DNA from: Eutreptiella sp. 'Long Island Sound 2002'
Taxonomy: Eukaryota; Euglenozoa; Euglenophyceae; Eutreptiales; Eutreptiaceae
Length of the DNA: 64,000 nucleotides
Assembly: GCA_964036045.1 (NCBI GenBank)
Contig: OZ038378.1
Location: 158,356,576-158,420,575, forward strand
Direction of reading: 5' to 3'
The notes beneath the pieces were generated by a model. That model did not search any database. It worked only from the letters and a program-made list of their open reading frames with translations, and was not told where the DNA came from. The stretch's first letter is position 1; the number at the start of each line of letters is the position of its first letter. Of this stretch, positions 40,629 to 50,622 are shown one piece after another. The position numbers and the translations under genes are program-made.

Positions 40629-42989
40629 CTACTGTTCGCCGGCGATCAGCTTGACCTGCCCTGGTTGCAGTTGCTTCATAATTGCAGCGTAATCCTTCAA
40701 CAGTTCCTCCTTTCCCCACTTGTTCTGCGGTTGCGTGGTCTTCATGAACAGGTCGAGCTGCACATCCATCTTGGCGAACGCGTCCTTTGCCATTTCTTCG
40801 GAAGATTGCCCCAAGCATTCGTCGAACGAGTTGCGGCTCAGGTAATCGCTCAGCTCGTTTTTCAGTCCTTGGATGTGGTCAACGGCTAGTCGTAGTTGGG
40901 ATAGGAATACCCACCATCGCCGTAGTCTCTTTTGTTCGGGAGGGGGTGAGTCCATAAAGTACTTGACCGAATCCTGATCACAGAGCCAGGTGACTGGGTT
41001 GTTACCAATGATCCTCTGTTGACTGGCGAGGACCAGTACTCCTCCCAACAGTTCTTGTTCGTACGTGTGGTACTTGGAGCGCGCTGCATTCCACTTCCAC
41101 TTCCAATGTCCAAGTGGAACAAGTCGCCATTCGTCTTCGTCGTACGAATGCTTCAGACTGCCGTCTCGGTTCACTCCTTGTGTTCTGAGCCTTTCATAGA
41201 TTTCGTGACAGGGTTCAGGTCGGAGCGCTTGCCATTGAAAGAGAGTACGGCCTCCGCCCACCTTCGAACCGTCCGAGACGAAGACAATCTCGCCTTTCGG
41301 CCGCGGCACTCCCAGAGATATTGCTTTGCAGATTTTCTCCTTCAGTTCCTCCAACTTGTTTTTCTCCTCGTCTGTCCATTTCCATGGGGTGTTGTCTTTG
41401 ATGAGGTCGGTCAGTATAGCCGAGGACTCAGTGAGATTCCTCACGTGGCGCCTGTAGAAGTTGCAACCTCCGATAAATTGCCTTATTTTCTTGACTCCTT
41501 CGGCTTTCCCCTTGACTCCATCGATCGTAAAATCCATTAGTCGCTTCAGTTTGTCCTCACACGGTCCCCAGTGACCGTCTCCCACTCGGAATCCAAGGTA
41601 CTCCAGCTCAGTTTTGAGGAATTCGCAGTTCTCCAGTTTGATACGGAGATTCTGCTCCACACACACATCGAAAAACTCCGACAGCAACAGCAGGTGGTCC
41701 TTGATTGAGTTCGTGCCTAGCAGCACGTCGTCGATGTGAGCTTCGGCAACCGCTCCTCGTTCGAGCAACGCCTGGACTGCGGGTCGCTGCTTGAGGATGG
41801 TGAGCACCTGGTTCATCAACTCCTGGAACAGCGCGAGGGGGTTGGCAATACCAAAGGGCATGACCAGCCATCGGAACACTCTTCCGTTTGGTGTCCGAAA
41901 CGCCATCAACTCCTTGGCACGCTCCGTCAAATCGACTTGCCAAAACCCTGATCTTTTGTCCATCTTGGACTTGAACTTGCACGACGCGGCATTTTCGATG
42001 GTGTTTTCCATCACAGTGAGACTGCCGGCGTGCAGTTTGATCAATTTGGTCAGCTTGCGATAGTCGACGACTAGCCTTTTCGCTGTCGATCCAGGTTTGG
42101 CCACCAAGAAACACGGCGAGCAGTGCTCAGGGATTTCCGTGTCCTTGTAGGCTTCGCACATCCCCGCTTCCACCAGCTCTAGGACTTGCCTCATGATCTC
42201 GTCCTGGTCCTCCTTAGAGCAGGGGTAACCTCTCGAAGTACACCGTTGGTCCTGGTACTCGGGCTTCAACTGTAAGTCCATTCTGAACAGTTTCTTGCTT
42301 GACCCGGGAGGTGGTAAAGGTCCGAAGGCTTCTTCGTACCTTGCGAGGACTTCGGCGACTCGGGGATCGTGTTCTTGGATCTTGTTCTTAAAATCCTCAG
42401 AAGCCGCCAGATTGCTTTGCCCAAACTCCTGCTTTAGTGTAAGTACTTCTTTGATCTCGTCAGGATCCACTTGGTGAAATTGACAGAGGTCGAGACTTCC
42501 GTGACACTCGTCGCAGCAGTGAGTATGTTCTTTCGCGCTCTGATTGCCGTCTTCCTGCAGTAGTTCACGCACTTCTCGCAGAGTTAGAGTACTCGCTTGG
42601 TGGCAGTGACACACGTGGGACATCTCCCACGGTCCTTGATACTCGCAGGTACAGGCTGACGGATCATCGTCGTTTTCAGGGATATAGACACTCGTACCCC
42701 ATTTCATCTTAAGCTTCAGTTGCTTTTCTTGCCATTGCTCTCTCTTCTGATTTTCTTGTAGGTGTTCTACGCGATGAAAGAGAAGTTGTTTGATATCCTC
42801 CTTCTCGTGCTCCCCGATGGGCCAACTGTCCTTGCTGGGCTTCGCCCACTGAGGATCCTTCTTCTCGGAGTGGGTCGTCTTGTCGGCCACCATGCACGCA
42901 AAGGCGAGTAAACACTTGGCTTGGTCATCGAGTTCTCCTCGTTGCGGAGGTATGTCAGGTTCAGTTTCGAGTAGTAGTGCGTCCACCAA
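40629..42989 (-). CDS. Element A reverse transcriptase and RNase H
   Basis: 786 codons, uninterrupted. RT motifs: RLVVDYRKLTKL, MDKRSGFWQVDL, VMPFGIANPLALFQELM, and the catalytic AHIDDVLLG, with His-Ile in place of the usual Tyr-x before DD. RNase H follows with IVFVSDGSKVGGG, YEQELLGGVLVL and CDQDSVKYF, then the connection GLKNELSDYLSRN. The N-terminal 180 residues are an unusual Cys/His-rich region (DDPSACTCEYQG, HVCHCHQAS, HCCDECHG). It lies in the same frame as protease, separated by UAA codons at 43185-43187 and near 42998. Confidence 0.9.
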   Translation of the reverse strand: MVDALLLETEPDIPPQRGELDDQAKCLLAFACMVADKTTHSEKKDPQWAKPSKDSWPIGEHEKEDIKQLLFHRVEHLQENQKREQWQEKQLKLKMKWGTSVYIPENDDDPSACTCEYQGPWEMSHVCHCHQASTLTLREVRELLQEDGNQSAKEHTHCCDECHGSLDLCQFHQVDPDEIKEVLTLKQEFGQSNLAASEDFKNKIQEHDPRVAEVLARYEEAFGPLPPPGSSKKLFRMDLQLKPEYQDQRCTSRGYPCSKEDQDEIMRQVLELVEAGMCEAYKDTEIPEHCSPCFLVAKPGSTAKRLVVDYRKLTKLIKLHAGSLTVMENTIENAASCKFKSKMDKRSGFWQVDLTERAKELMAFRTPNGRVFRWLVMPFGIANPLALFQELMNQVLTILKQRPAVQALLERGAVAEAHIDDVLLGTNSIKDHLLLLSEFFDVCVEQNLRIKLENCEFLKTELEYLGFRVGDGHWGPCEDKLKRLMDFTIDGVKGKAEGVKKIRQFIGGCNFYRRHVRNLTESSAILTDLIKDNTPWKWTDEEKNKLEELKEKICKAISLGVPRPKGEIVFVSDGSKVGGGRTLFQWQALRPEPCHEIYERLRTQGVNRDGSLKHSYDEDEWRLVPLGHWKWKWNAARSKYHTYEQELLGGVLVLASQQRIIGNNPVTWLCDQDSVKYFMDSPPPEQKRLRRWWVFLSQLRLAVDHIQGLKNELSDYLSRNSFDECLGQSSEEMAKDAFAKMDVQLDLFMKTTQPQNKWGKEELLKDYAAIMKQLQPGQVKLIAGEQ

Positions 42990-43184
42990 ATCTTCTTATT
43001 TCACTGATTCGTACCCTTCAGAGTTGTGAATCGGGATCGTCGACACACTCGGATTCCTGTTGTTGTCTCCTGTGTTTGCTGCACAGGTCTCCTCTTCTCC
43101 TTCGCTATCAGTTTCCACCTCCAGCGTCGGAGCGTTGACGACAGGTTCTCGTTCCTCCCATTTGATCTCAGGGTGATCAGGGAA

Positions 43185-44183
43185 TTAGGAGAGCATCTTT
43201 GCTTTCCCCCAACCCCGGTTCTGCCTTGTGACCCACTGTACCTCCTCCTGGTCGAGTTCTTCCATCGGTACGGGTTTGGTATCCCCGTCCAGTAGATAGA
43301 GACATTTTCGGCAGGAAGGCTTCGGTAAAATTTTTTCACTCCCATCTTGGCTGTACATCGGCAGGTGGGGTAGGATGATCTTCGAGATAGTCAGTCTTTC
43401 GAGGAGTTCTTTCCACTTCGCTCCTTGACTTTCCCATTTCCTCCCTTCCGGTACTACTAAAACTAAGCGCGCTCGGTCGATCGCCGCCTTGACCAGAACT
43501 CTTAAGAGTTGGGAGACCCTTGGATTTGCGTACAACTGCTTCCACCTTTGTAGCCACCCCGAATGGTACCAAAAGGCGGAGTTGTCCTTGCGGTTGCAGT
43601 AAAATTGTGAGTCCGCGTTCTGCGCCGAAGCGAACAGCTCAATGAAGTCTGAACCCGTCGGATCTCCTTCCAAAGATAAGTCCGCAAGCCCTTGTCTCTT
43701 CATCTCTGTCAGAAGTTTGTAGTTCTCAGTACAGGCGAGCTGCGCGTGGAGGGCCACCATACCTTCCAGCTTCATGTCTGCGCCTAAATTGAGCGACAGA
43801 CCTTGGATGACCTGCACGAAGGGTTTTGGTGTGGTATCCTCGTTCAGTGGGACTTCCACGAGTTGCCCATGTCTCTGTACCAGTAAATGGTGGGGCGCTT
43901 GCAGGGAGAGGTACTTGATGTGCGGGTTGGCTTCAAAGAAGTCCTTATCCAGGATCACGTCAAACGCGTCGGTGTCGAAGGTGGCGAACGAGAAAGGGAT
44001 GTCTTTTTCTCCCACGTGAACAACTCCTTCTGTCTCCCCACTTTTCAGCTGTACAGCTTCGTTGCCAACCTTGACTCCAAAAATTTCACCCATTTGCGTC
44101 TGGCCTTGCTCCACCAGTCTCTCCGCCACTAAGCTGTTACTGGCGCCCGTGTCGAGTAACCCATGATACTTTTGCTCCCCCAA
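43185..44183 (-). CDS. Element A protease region
   Basis: Retropepsin with the catalytic LLDTGASNSLV near its start and DAFDVILDKDFF matching the family ILG-type motif. In frame with Gag, 15 codons after a single UAG (44229-44231), so it could be made by read-through. The C-terminal two thirds is a linker toward RT. Confidence 0.8.
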   Translation of the reverse strand: MGEQKYHGLLDTGASNSLVAERLVEQGQTQMGEIFGVKVGNEAVQLKSGETEGVVHVGEKDIPFSFATFDTDAFDVILDKDFFEANPHIKYLSLQAPHHLLVQRHGQLVEVPLNEDTTPKPFVQVIQGLSLNLGADMKLEGMVALHAQLACTENYKLLTEMKRQGLADLSLEGDPTGSDFIELFASAQNADSQFYCNRKDNSAFWYHSGWLQRWKQLYANPRVSQLLRVLVKAAIDRARLVLVVPEGRKWESQGAKWKELLERLTISKIILPHLPMYSQDGSEKILPKPSCRKCLYLLDGDTKPVPMEELDQEEVQWVTRQNRGWGKAKMLS

Positions 44184-44228
44184 TGAGACCAGGCACGCGT
44201 AGAGCCTCTTTCCCGAGGTCCCACCCCT

Positions 44229-46277
44229 CTACTTCTGTGCCGCCTGAAGGGTTTTGAGTGGAATCCCGTGCTTCTCGCATTGCTTGAAAAGGTACTTCTC
44301 CATGGACAACAGCTTCCTCTTCTTTTTGTTGCTTCCTTCCTCTTCAGGTGCTGCCACAGGAGCGGGATTCGGTGCTGGCTTCGGTGAAGGTGCAGGCTTC
44401 GGCGCAGGCTTCGGAAATGGCTGCGCGGCCGGCTTGGGGTTAACAGGTTGACATTGCTGTGGTGCTTGCGGTTGTGCATTCCAGTCTTCTTGTTGTTTCT
44501 TGTCATCCTTTTGCCTCTTCCAACAGTTCGACGCTGCGTGGTTCCTTTTTCCACAGTATTCGCAGTAGATAGTAACCTTGAAAGCAAGTGGAGGATGTTC
44601 TTGCGTCCATTGCCAGCTTCTTCCACCTTTGCCTTTGCCACCGCCTCGCCCTCGACCTTTTCCTTTTCCTTTGCCACCGCCTTTGCCTTCTCCTTTGCCT
44701 TCGCCAGTAAACAGTTCGGCCTCAGCGTTGTACTGCGCGTAGTTGGGGTGCGCGTGGCGGTCGGCGGCTTGAGCAGAGTCTCGCTCCATAGACAGGGCTT
44801 TAAGCAGTCTTAGTAGATCGGAGTCGCTGTGGGTAAGGGCCTTGCGCGCTGGCGTGTCTTTGCACTCTGACCATGTCTTCGCTGGGATCTTGCTGCGCAA
44901 CAGAATCAGTTTGTCGTACTCAGAGTAACCACACGTAAGCCCTGCAACCAGCTTTCTGATTCTTGCCTCCATCTGATTGATCTCGTCCAGCTTGGGGAAC
45001 TCCTTAAACTTGGAGAGATCTAAGAGTTGTTGGCGAATGTGCATATCAGTCTGGAACACAGGGAAGGTCTCCTCAATCTTAGAAAGAAACTCCACGAAGG
45101 TGTTAGATTCGGACAACAGGTCTTCTAGGAGTTCGCGCAACCAGTCTGTTTTGCACCCAGTCACCACGAGGTCGGCTTTGATCATGTCTGACGCTTTGGT
45201 TTGACCTGTGAGTCTCAGAAAGCGCGCGAAGTCCTTTGCCCAGAAGACAATGTTCCTTCCAGTGAACACAGGCAGTGGTGTTTCGATCTTCGCTGTGGCA
45301 ACACCCTTCCTTTCTCTCCTTCGCTCTGCTTGTTCTTCAGAGTCTTCAGTTTCGAGCTCCGTTGGCACCACCAAGCACGCAACAATTCGAAGGCCATGTA
45401 GGTGTGCTTCGTGTAGCGTCTTGATTGGTACTGACTTCTTGAACAAGGGCGTCGACTTGCCATAGGTTTGTCGTGGAACAAAGGGCGAGCGCTTGTCACC
45501 TAGATACAACAGGCCTGTGATGGTGGTGTCCAGGTCTGTCAACTTGCTGCCTTCCTTCATCTGATTCAGTTCCAGTGTCAGTGTTTCCATCTTGTGTAAG
45601 AGGTCGTGTAGAGTAGGGTCATGCTCTTTCCCAGTAGCACGAGGTGGTAGTTCGTACTCATGTAGATCGTGCAACTCGTCGCTCTCCTTCTTGTCATCGC
45701 GCGCCAACAGGTCCCTCAACACCTTGTCTTTGCCCATTGTTTTCAGGTGGTCTGCAAGATCTTCTAACCATTCGAACTCCGCATCAACTTCACGTGTTTG
45801 TCCACTTGCACGCGAAGGACCAGCCTCGCATGTGCGTGTGGTCCACTCTTCATTCGCATAACCAGTCTCTGGCACCTGCATTGCTTCACGCATGGGTCTT
45901 GCTTTGCGCGCAGAATCAGTCTCAAATAGTATCCTGGTCTCGCGCGCAGGCCTTGTCTCGCGCGCAGGACCTGCTTGGGGCGCGAGCCTTACCCTCTCTC
46001 CATGCGCGTGAGTATCTTCGTACGCGCACCCAAAAGATTGCGAGGGAGTTGGTATAGGCTTTGCTTCTGTTAGAGTGTTAGCGCCGTGCGATGTTGACCT
46101 CTCTGACTCTCTCAATGTTGACTTCTGTGACTCTCTTAACCTTGCATCCCTTGCCTTCACTGCCCTGACTCTCTCTCGCTTGGCGCTCCCTTTTCACCTT
46201 ATCCCTGATTGCACACGTACCCTTCTGAGTGTCGTATCTTCTCGCCTTTTTGCCTTTGAACCTTTGGGTGGGGCCAT
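44229..46277 (-). CDS. Element A Gag
   Basis: The frame opens at the ATG 46275-46277 but meets TGA at codon 28 (46194-46196); beyond that it is open for 643 codons. The N-terminal third is rich in Arg, Glu and Ala repeats. A central capsid-like region follows (FWAKDFARFLRLTGQTKA). Near the C-terminus come a long Gly/Lys tract, a CCHC zinc knuckle (CEYCGKRNHAASNC) for RNA binding, and a Pro/Ala-rich stretch. It ends with UAG directly before protease. Either the start is a non-ATG codon or later ATG, or the TGA is a disabling change. Confidence 0.8.
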
Positions 46278-46409
46278 GTCAAACAGCTGGGTTGTAGAAC
46301 TAGAGGGCTAGCCTGGGGTTGATGAAATGTGATGATGATTGAGATGATGAAAATCTCAGATTTTTCAACTTTCAAAAATCCGCCAGGCACGGTCCTGGAG
46401 TTGCTACAA

Positions 46410-46426
46410 CTCCGGCCTCTGCTACC
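46410..46426 (-). other. Element A primer-binding site
   Basis: On the minus strand GGTAGCAGAGGCCGGAG follows LTR A directly. It would pair with the 3' end of an initiator tRNA-Met (…CUCUGCUACC), apart from the first T of the canonical TGG. Confidence 0.6.
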
Positions 46427-46985
46427 GGAAGGATTTCTGCCTTACACCCTAGCACAAAGCAAAAATTCAGAATCAAACTTGCTGATGAAAGTCCACCACT
46501 GATTGTAGGTCCATGGCATAAAAGGCTAGACAAAGACCCAAAAATATGCTCACGTCTTTAGAGCATAAAATACATGAAAAAGATATGTTTCTGTGGTTTC
46601 TGGGCCTTTTACTATCCCCAAAGTTCAGTTCTGACCTTTATCTCTTGAACTGCCCACTCAGTAGGACTGGCCATCATGGAGCCATTCATGTGCCCCATCA
46701 TGACCAATCATGTCATTTCTGCATCATGATCTGATTATGAACAATTAGACCTCTGAGAATCTGCCTGTCACCATCATCTTCAATCATTCTTCTGATTTAC
46801 TGTTCATCTTCCCTGTTCATGCACGACAGTCTTGGATTTGCAGCATCATGCTGTACATTCTGGGATCTGGATCTGGATCTGGTTTAAAGTAGGAAATTCA
46901 CTACCAGAGTTCAGCTTAATAACGGAATGCTCATATAAATAGGCATGTTCTCAAAAAGAAACAGCCCCAGTGGGTCCATCTAACT
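46427..46985 (-). repeat. Element A 5' LTR
   Basis: Begins AGTTAGATGG on the minus strand and ends AAATCCTTCC, homologous to 33716-34274 throughout. Its ends are AG...CT-like rather than TG...CA. TATAAATAGGCATG on the opposite strand and TATTTATATGAGC on the element strand could serve as a promoter. Confidence 0.9.
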
Positions 46986-46990
46986 CTTCT

Positions 46991-48396
46991 TGCACTTCCC
47001 CCAATCCATCTTGGCGAAATATTTAATTCGAAAAAATTCTTGAAGGTCAACAACACCCTATTTGAAGGTCGCTCAACTCGAATTTACATGGGTTGGAATT
47101 TATTTCGACCTCTATGACGAATTCTTGCTCTTTGCCAAGACTGCATTGGTGTGGTGAAGGTTATCACTCCACTTGTACATTTCTTGCACTTCCCCCAACC
47201 CATTGTGGGCGACCAGTTTAATTGGAAAAGAAGTTTTTCTTGACCCCACACCCTATTCCGAGGTCGCTCGACTCCAATTTGCATGAGTTCGGACTTATTT
47301 CGACCTCTATGGCAAACATCTTTATGCTTTTTGTTGGCCTATTTTTGCCTTTTTGGCCATTTTGCATGTGTGCACATTATGCATGTACCTCCAAGTGCTA
47401 CAGGTGAGGTTGTTGAGTTCGAAAAGATTATTCTTCAACACCCACACCCTATTTCGAGGTCGCTCGACTCGAATTTAAATGAGTTTTTTTTATTTTTCCG
47501 ACCTCTATTGCACAGATTTTTATGCTTTTTGTTGGCCTATTTTTGCCTTTTTGGCCATTTTGCATGTGTGCACATTGCGTGTGTACCCTCAAGTCACACA
47601 ACAAGCTGTGTAGACTTTGAATAATTATGAAGTGTGTACACCCACCCTATTTGAGAGTCACTCGACTCACATATGTTTGAGTTTGAATTTTCTTGGAATT
47701 TTGTTACATACTTTTTTGGGCTTTGTTTTGGCCGTTTTTGACATATTTGGCCTTTTTTGACACTTCTTCACGTGTCACTTCCCCCAAATTATTTTGGGTC
47801 GGGAAACTAAGCCCAAAACAATTTGACAAAGGGGCACACACCCTATTTCGAATATGCCCCATTCAAATATGCATGATTTCGAACTTATTTCCAACTCAAT
47901 TGTACATGTCTTTTGGATTTGTTTTGGCCATTTTTGACATTTTTGGCCATTTTTAGCATTTCCTCACGTGTCAGTCCCCTCAAATTATTTTGGGTTGGGA
48001 AACTAAGCCCAAAGAAATTCGACAAAGGGGCATGCACCCTATTTCGAATATGCCCCACTCGAATATGCATGATTTCCAATTTATTTGGAAGTCCATTGTA
48101 CATATTTTTGAGGCTTTGTTTTGGCCATTTTTGACATTTTTGGCCAATATCAACATGTATTGATATGCTACATCCCCCAATCTTTTTTGGAGTGGTGCAT
48201 CAAGCCCAAAATAATTGGAAAAGGGATCGTTCACCCTATTTCGAATGTCCTTGACACAATTATGCACATGGTTCCATTTCATATGAGTGCATTGACTCAT
48301 TTTTTTTAATGATTGTTTTGGTCACTTTTTTGCACTTTTTGATCAATTTTTGGGCCATAGTGACCAAATCAACATATCAAGGTATCCATTGCCCAT
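46991..48396. repeat. 196-bp tandem satellite, about 7 units
   Basis: CACCCTATT recurs at 47054, 47249, 47445, 47643, 47839, 48035 and 48232, a period of 195-198 bp. Units are quite diverged but keep TCGAATATGCCCC/ATGCATGATTTC, TTTTGGCCATTTTTGACA and CCCCCAAATTATTTTGGG blocks. The strip at 33622-33710 left of element A belongs to the same array (TTCTTGCTCTTTGCCAAGAC is shared with 47105). Confidence 0.85.
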
Positions 48397-48401
48397 ATGT
48401 T

Positions 48402-48696
48402 TGTTATGGCTTTGAACAGCAGCAGCGCAGCGAGCGCGCGAGTTGCAATCCCAGTCGCAATCGCACTGCAGCCTGTGAATACATCTGAAGCATCCAAATG
48501 CCAGTTGCGTGAACGAAGTGCTGTAGGATACTTCGATATCTCTGGACAGGGTTTTGTCTTCGAAGTTGTGAAGTGTCTATGCATTGGTGCTCCGTCTAAA
48601 GATTTTGCGCAGAGGTTTGCCGATTGGGGACTTGGGATTTTCGAGAAACAAGAGAAACAAGAGAACAAGAGAGTTCCCAAGTCGAAAACCACAACA
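48402..48696 (+). repeat. Element B 5' LTR
   Basis: Canonical TG...CA ends. TGGTAGCCAGCTAGG two bases after it may be the primer-binding site. Confidence 0.85.
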
Positions 48697-48780
48697 AGTG
48701 GTAGCCAGCTAGGTGGCGAGGAGATCAATCTTCGAGATCAATCTTCGACGCCGTCAACTTGATTTGGATTTTAATTAGCA

Positions 48781-50414
48781 ATGGAGCGGCCTTTCGACAA
48801 CGCAGCTATGCTGCACTTTATCAGAGACAGTCTGTTTCGATCCCACTCACCGTTGCATCACGAGTTTTCGAGTGCGTTAGAAAACTTCATCGCAGAGCGC
48901 ATCGCAAGTCGAGAAAGCGAGTGGTTTCCATGCTTTTCTCGTGACCTTCACAGCTTTTTTGCACTGAACGGCGCCTTTTGTGGCTGGCCAGGCCTCGTGA
49001 CCTTCACAGCTTGTCGCAGAAGCTTGCAGATACTCAAGCCAAGGGCATCGAACTGGAGCAACGCATCGATGCGTTGCAGACTTCTGCAGCAAATGCTACT
49101 GCGGCAACTGATCAACGAGTCGCCATTTTGCAGTCCTCGATGGAGAATGCAACACGAGCTGCTGTAAACGAACTTCGACGTCTGGAACATGCACTTTCGC
49201 AATGTTATGTCCTTCTCAACGAATTTACAGAAGTGTCGAGTCAACAAGCTTCGAATCACTTCTAGTTTCCGCAACAACAACCACAGCGACAACCACAACC
49301 ACAACCACAGCCGTCTCCTTCGAGCTATCCGCCGTATTCACCGTTGAACAGTTCACCTTATCCACGGCAACAACCACCTCCACAGCCACCTGTTTTCGAC
49401 CCGTCGATGAATACGGCAAACTCAACGAAACAAGTCGACCCAGTGCATGCCGCGGTGCACCAAGCCAATCCAGCGAATGTCGCGATTCCACGTGCTCCAA
49501 CATTCGAGATCCTGGGACGTCCCGTTGAACGGTTAAACAAGCTGATTCGAACAGTCTCTGGGAGACCGGGATCTGGAGAGTGTCGCACACGGAAGCAGGA
49601 CCTTATGCGAGCTTTCGCTTCGTCGGATATCACTTCAACCGTTGATCAGGTGACCAACATACCGTTTCTCCTTGAAGGCGATGCTGTCGAGTATTATCAC
49701 AGTTTGACGAAAGTTGTACAGGATGACTGATTCGAGCTCATGCGCGTGTTGGGTCAACGTTTCGATTGCATATCCCATGAGCCAGTGTCCCTGTGGAGGA
49801 TGTTGACCGTGAAAGAAAGTGAGTTCCCTCGACATGTGGACTACGTCAAGGAGTTCCGAACTTGCTTCATCAAGTCGAAGGTGAACACCATTATCCTTCA
49901 GATGGGTTCCCTCGTCGACTCTCGATTTGTCAAAGGATTGTCGAATGACGCTGTTCGTCGGCAGTACATCGTTGAGGTCCGTTCCAAATGGCGTTCTGGG
50001 AGACCATTCGGCTTTGATACTCTGGTAGAGACCATTGCAGAAGCCTACATGGCGGCCGGTTACCAGCTCGAGCTGGTACAGAACGCATCGAGAACGGCAC
50101 CTGATACCATGGGTCCCGTGGTCTCAAGAACCCTGCCTATGACGGTTCCGCCAACTTCGACTTCTACAACGTTTCCTTCCAATCCTATGCCACCGCACGT
50201 CGACCCCATACCGACCCCAGCCGCAACCCCCATGGCTTTGACTGTGCCAGAGCCAATGAATCTCCATACCATTGCCAAGCTCCGAGAAGAACTACATGCC
50301 TACATTGGTGAAGGTCGAAATGAACCGTTCGGACGCCAAGATGGTCGAGAAAATAGGCGCTGCTACAATTGTGGCGAACAAAGCCACTTGGCCCGCGACT
50401 GCCCCAAGAATTGA
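48781..50414 (+). pseudogene. Element B Gag
   Basis: Begins with ATG at 48781. A coiled-coil region (QKLADTQAKGIELEQRID), a Gln/Pro-rich stretch, a capsid-like region (IPFLLEGDAVEYYHSL, DYVKEFRTCFIKSK) and a CCHC zinc knuckle (CYNCGEQSHLARDC) close to the end. Broken by a 56-bp insertion near 48957-49012 that shifts the frame, TAG at 49263 and TGA at 49728. The TGA at 50412 may be the genuine end or another lesion. Confidence 0.8.
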
Positions 50415-50622
50415 CCGCCATCTCGAGGACGAGAACGTCGATAATCAAGATCAGGCACGCTAGAAAGAGATCTGAGTCAAGACAGTAAGGGACGGTTTCT
50501 ATCCCGCTCCAAGAGCAAAGAACGGCCCACACTGGCCTAGAAAGCATCTTCGAAGACCTGGTGGTGGATGTCCTCGAGAAGAGCTGAACACCACCATCAG
50601 TACCAGTAAACCCGAAAAGAAT

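Larger units (their letters stand above)
33716..46985 (-). mobile_element. Element A, complete chromodomain Ty3/gypsy element
   Basis: LTRs at 33716-34274 and about 46427-46985, flanked by the 5-bp duplication CTTCT (33711-33715 and 46986-46990). A primer-binding site lies inside the right LTR and a purine tract inside the left one. The minus-strand order is Gag, protease, RT-RNase H, integrase, chromodomain, the order of chromoviruses. It was inserted into a 196-bp satellite unit and later interrupted by element D at 37279-40324. Without D it would be about 10.2 kb. Confidence 0.9.
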
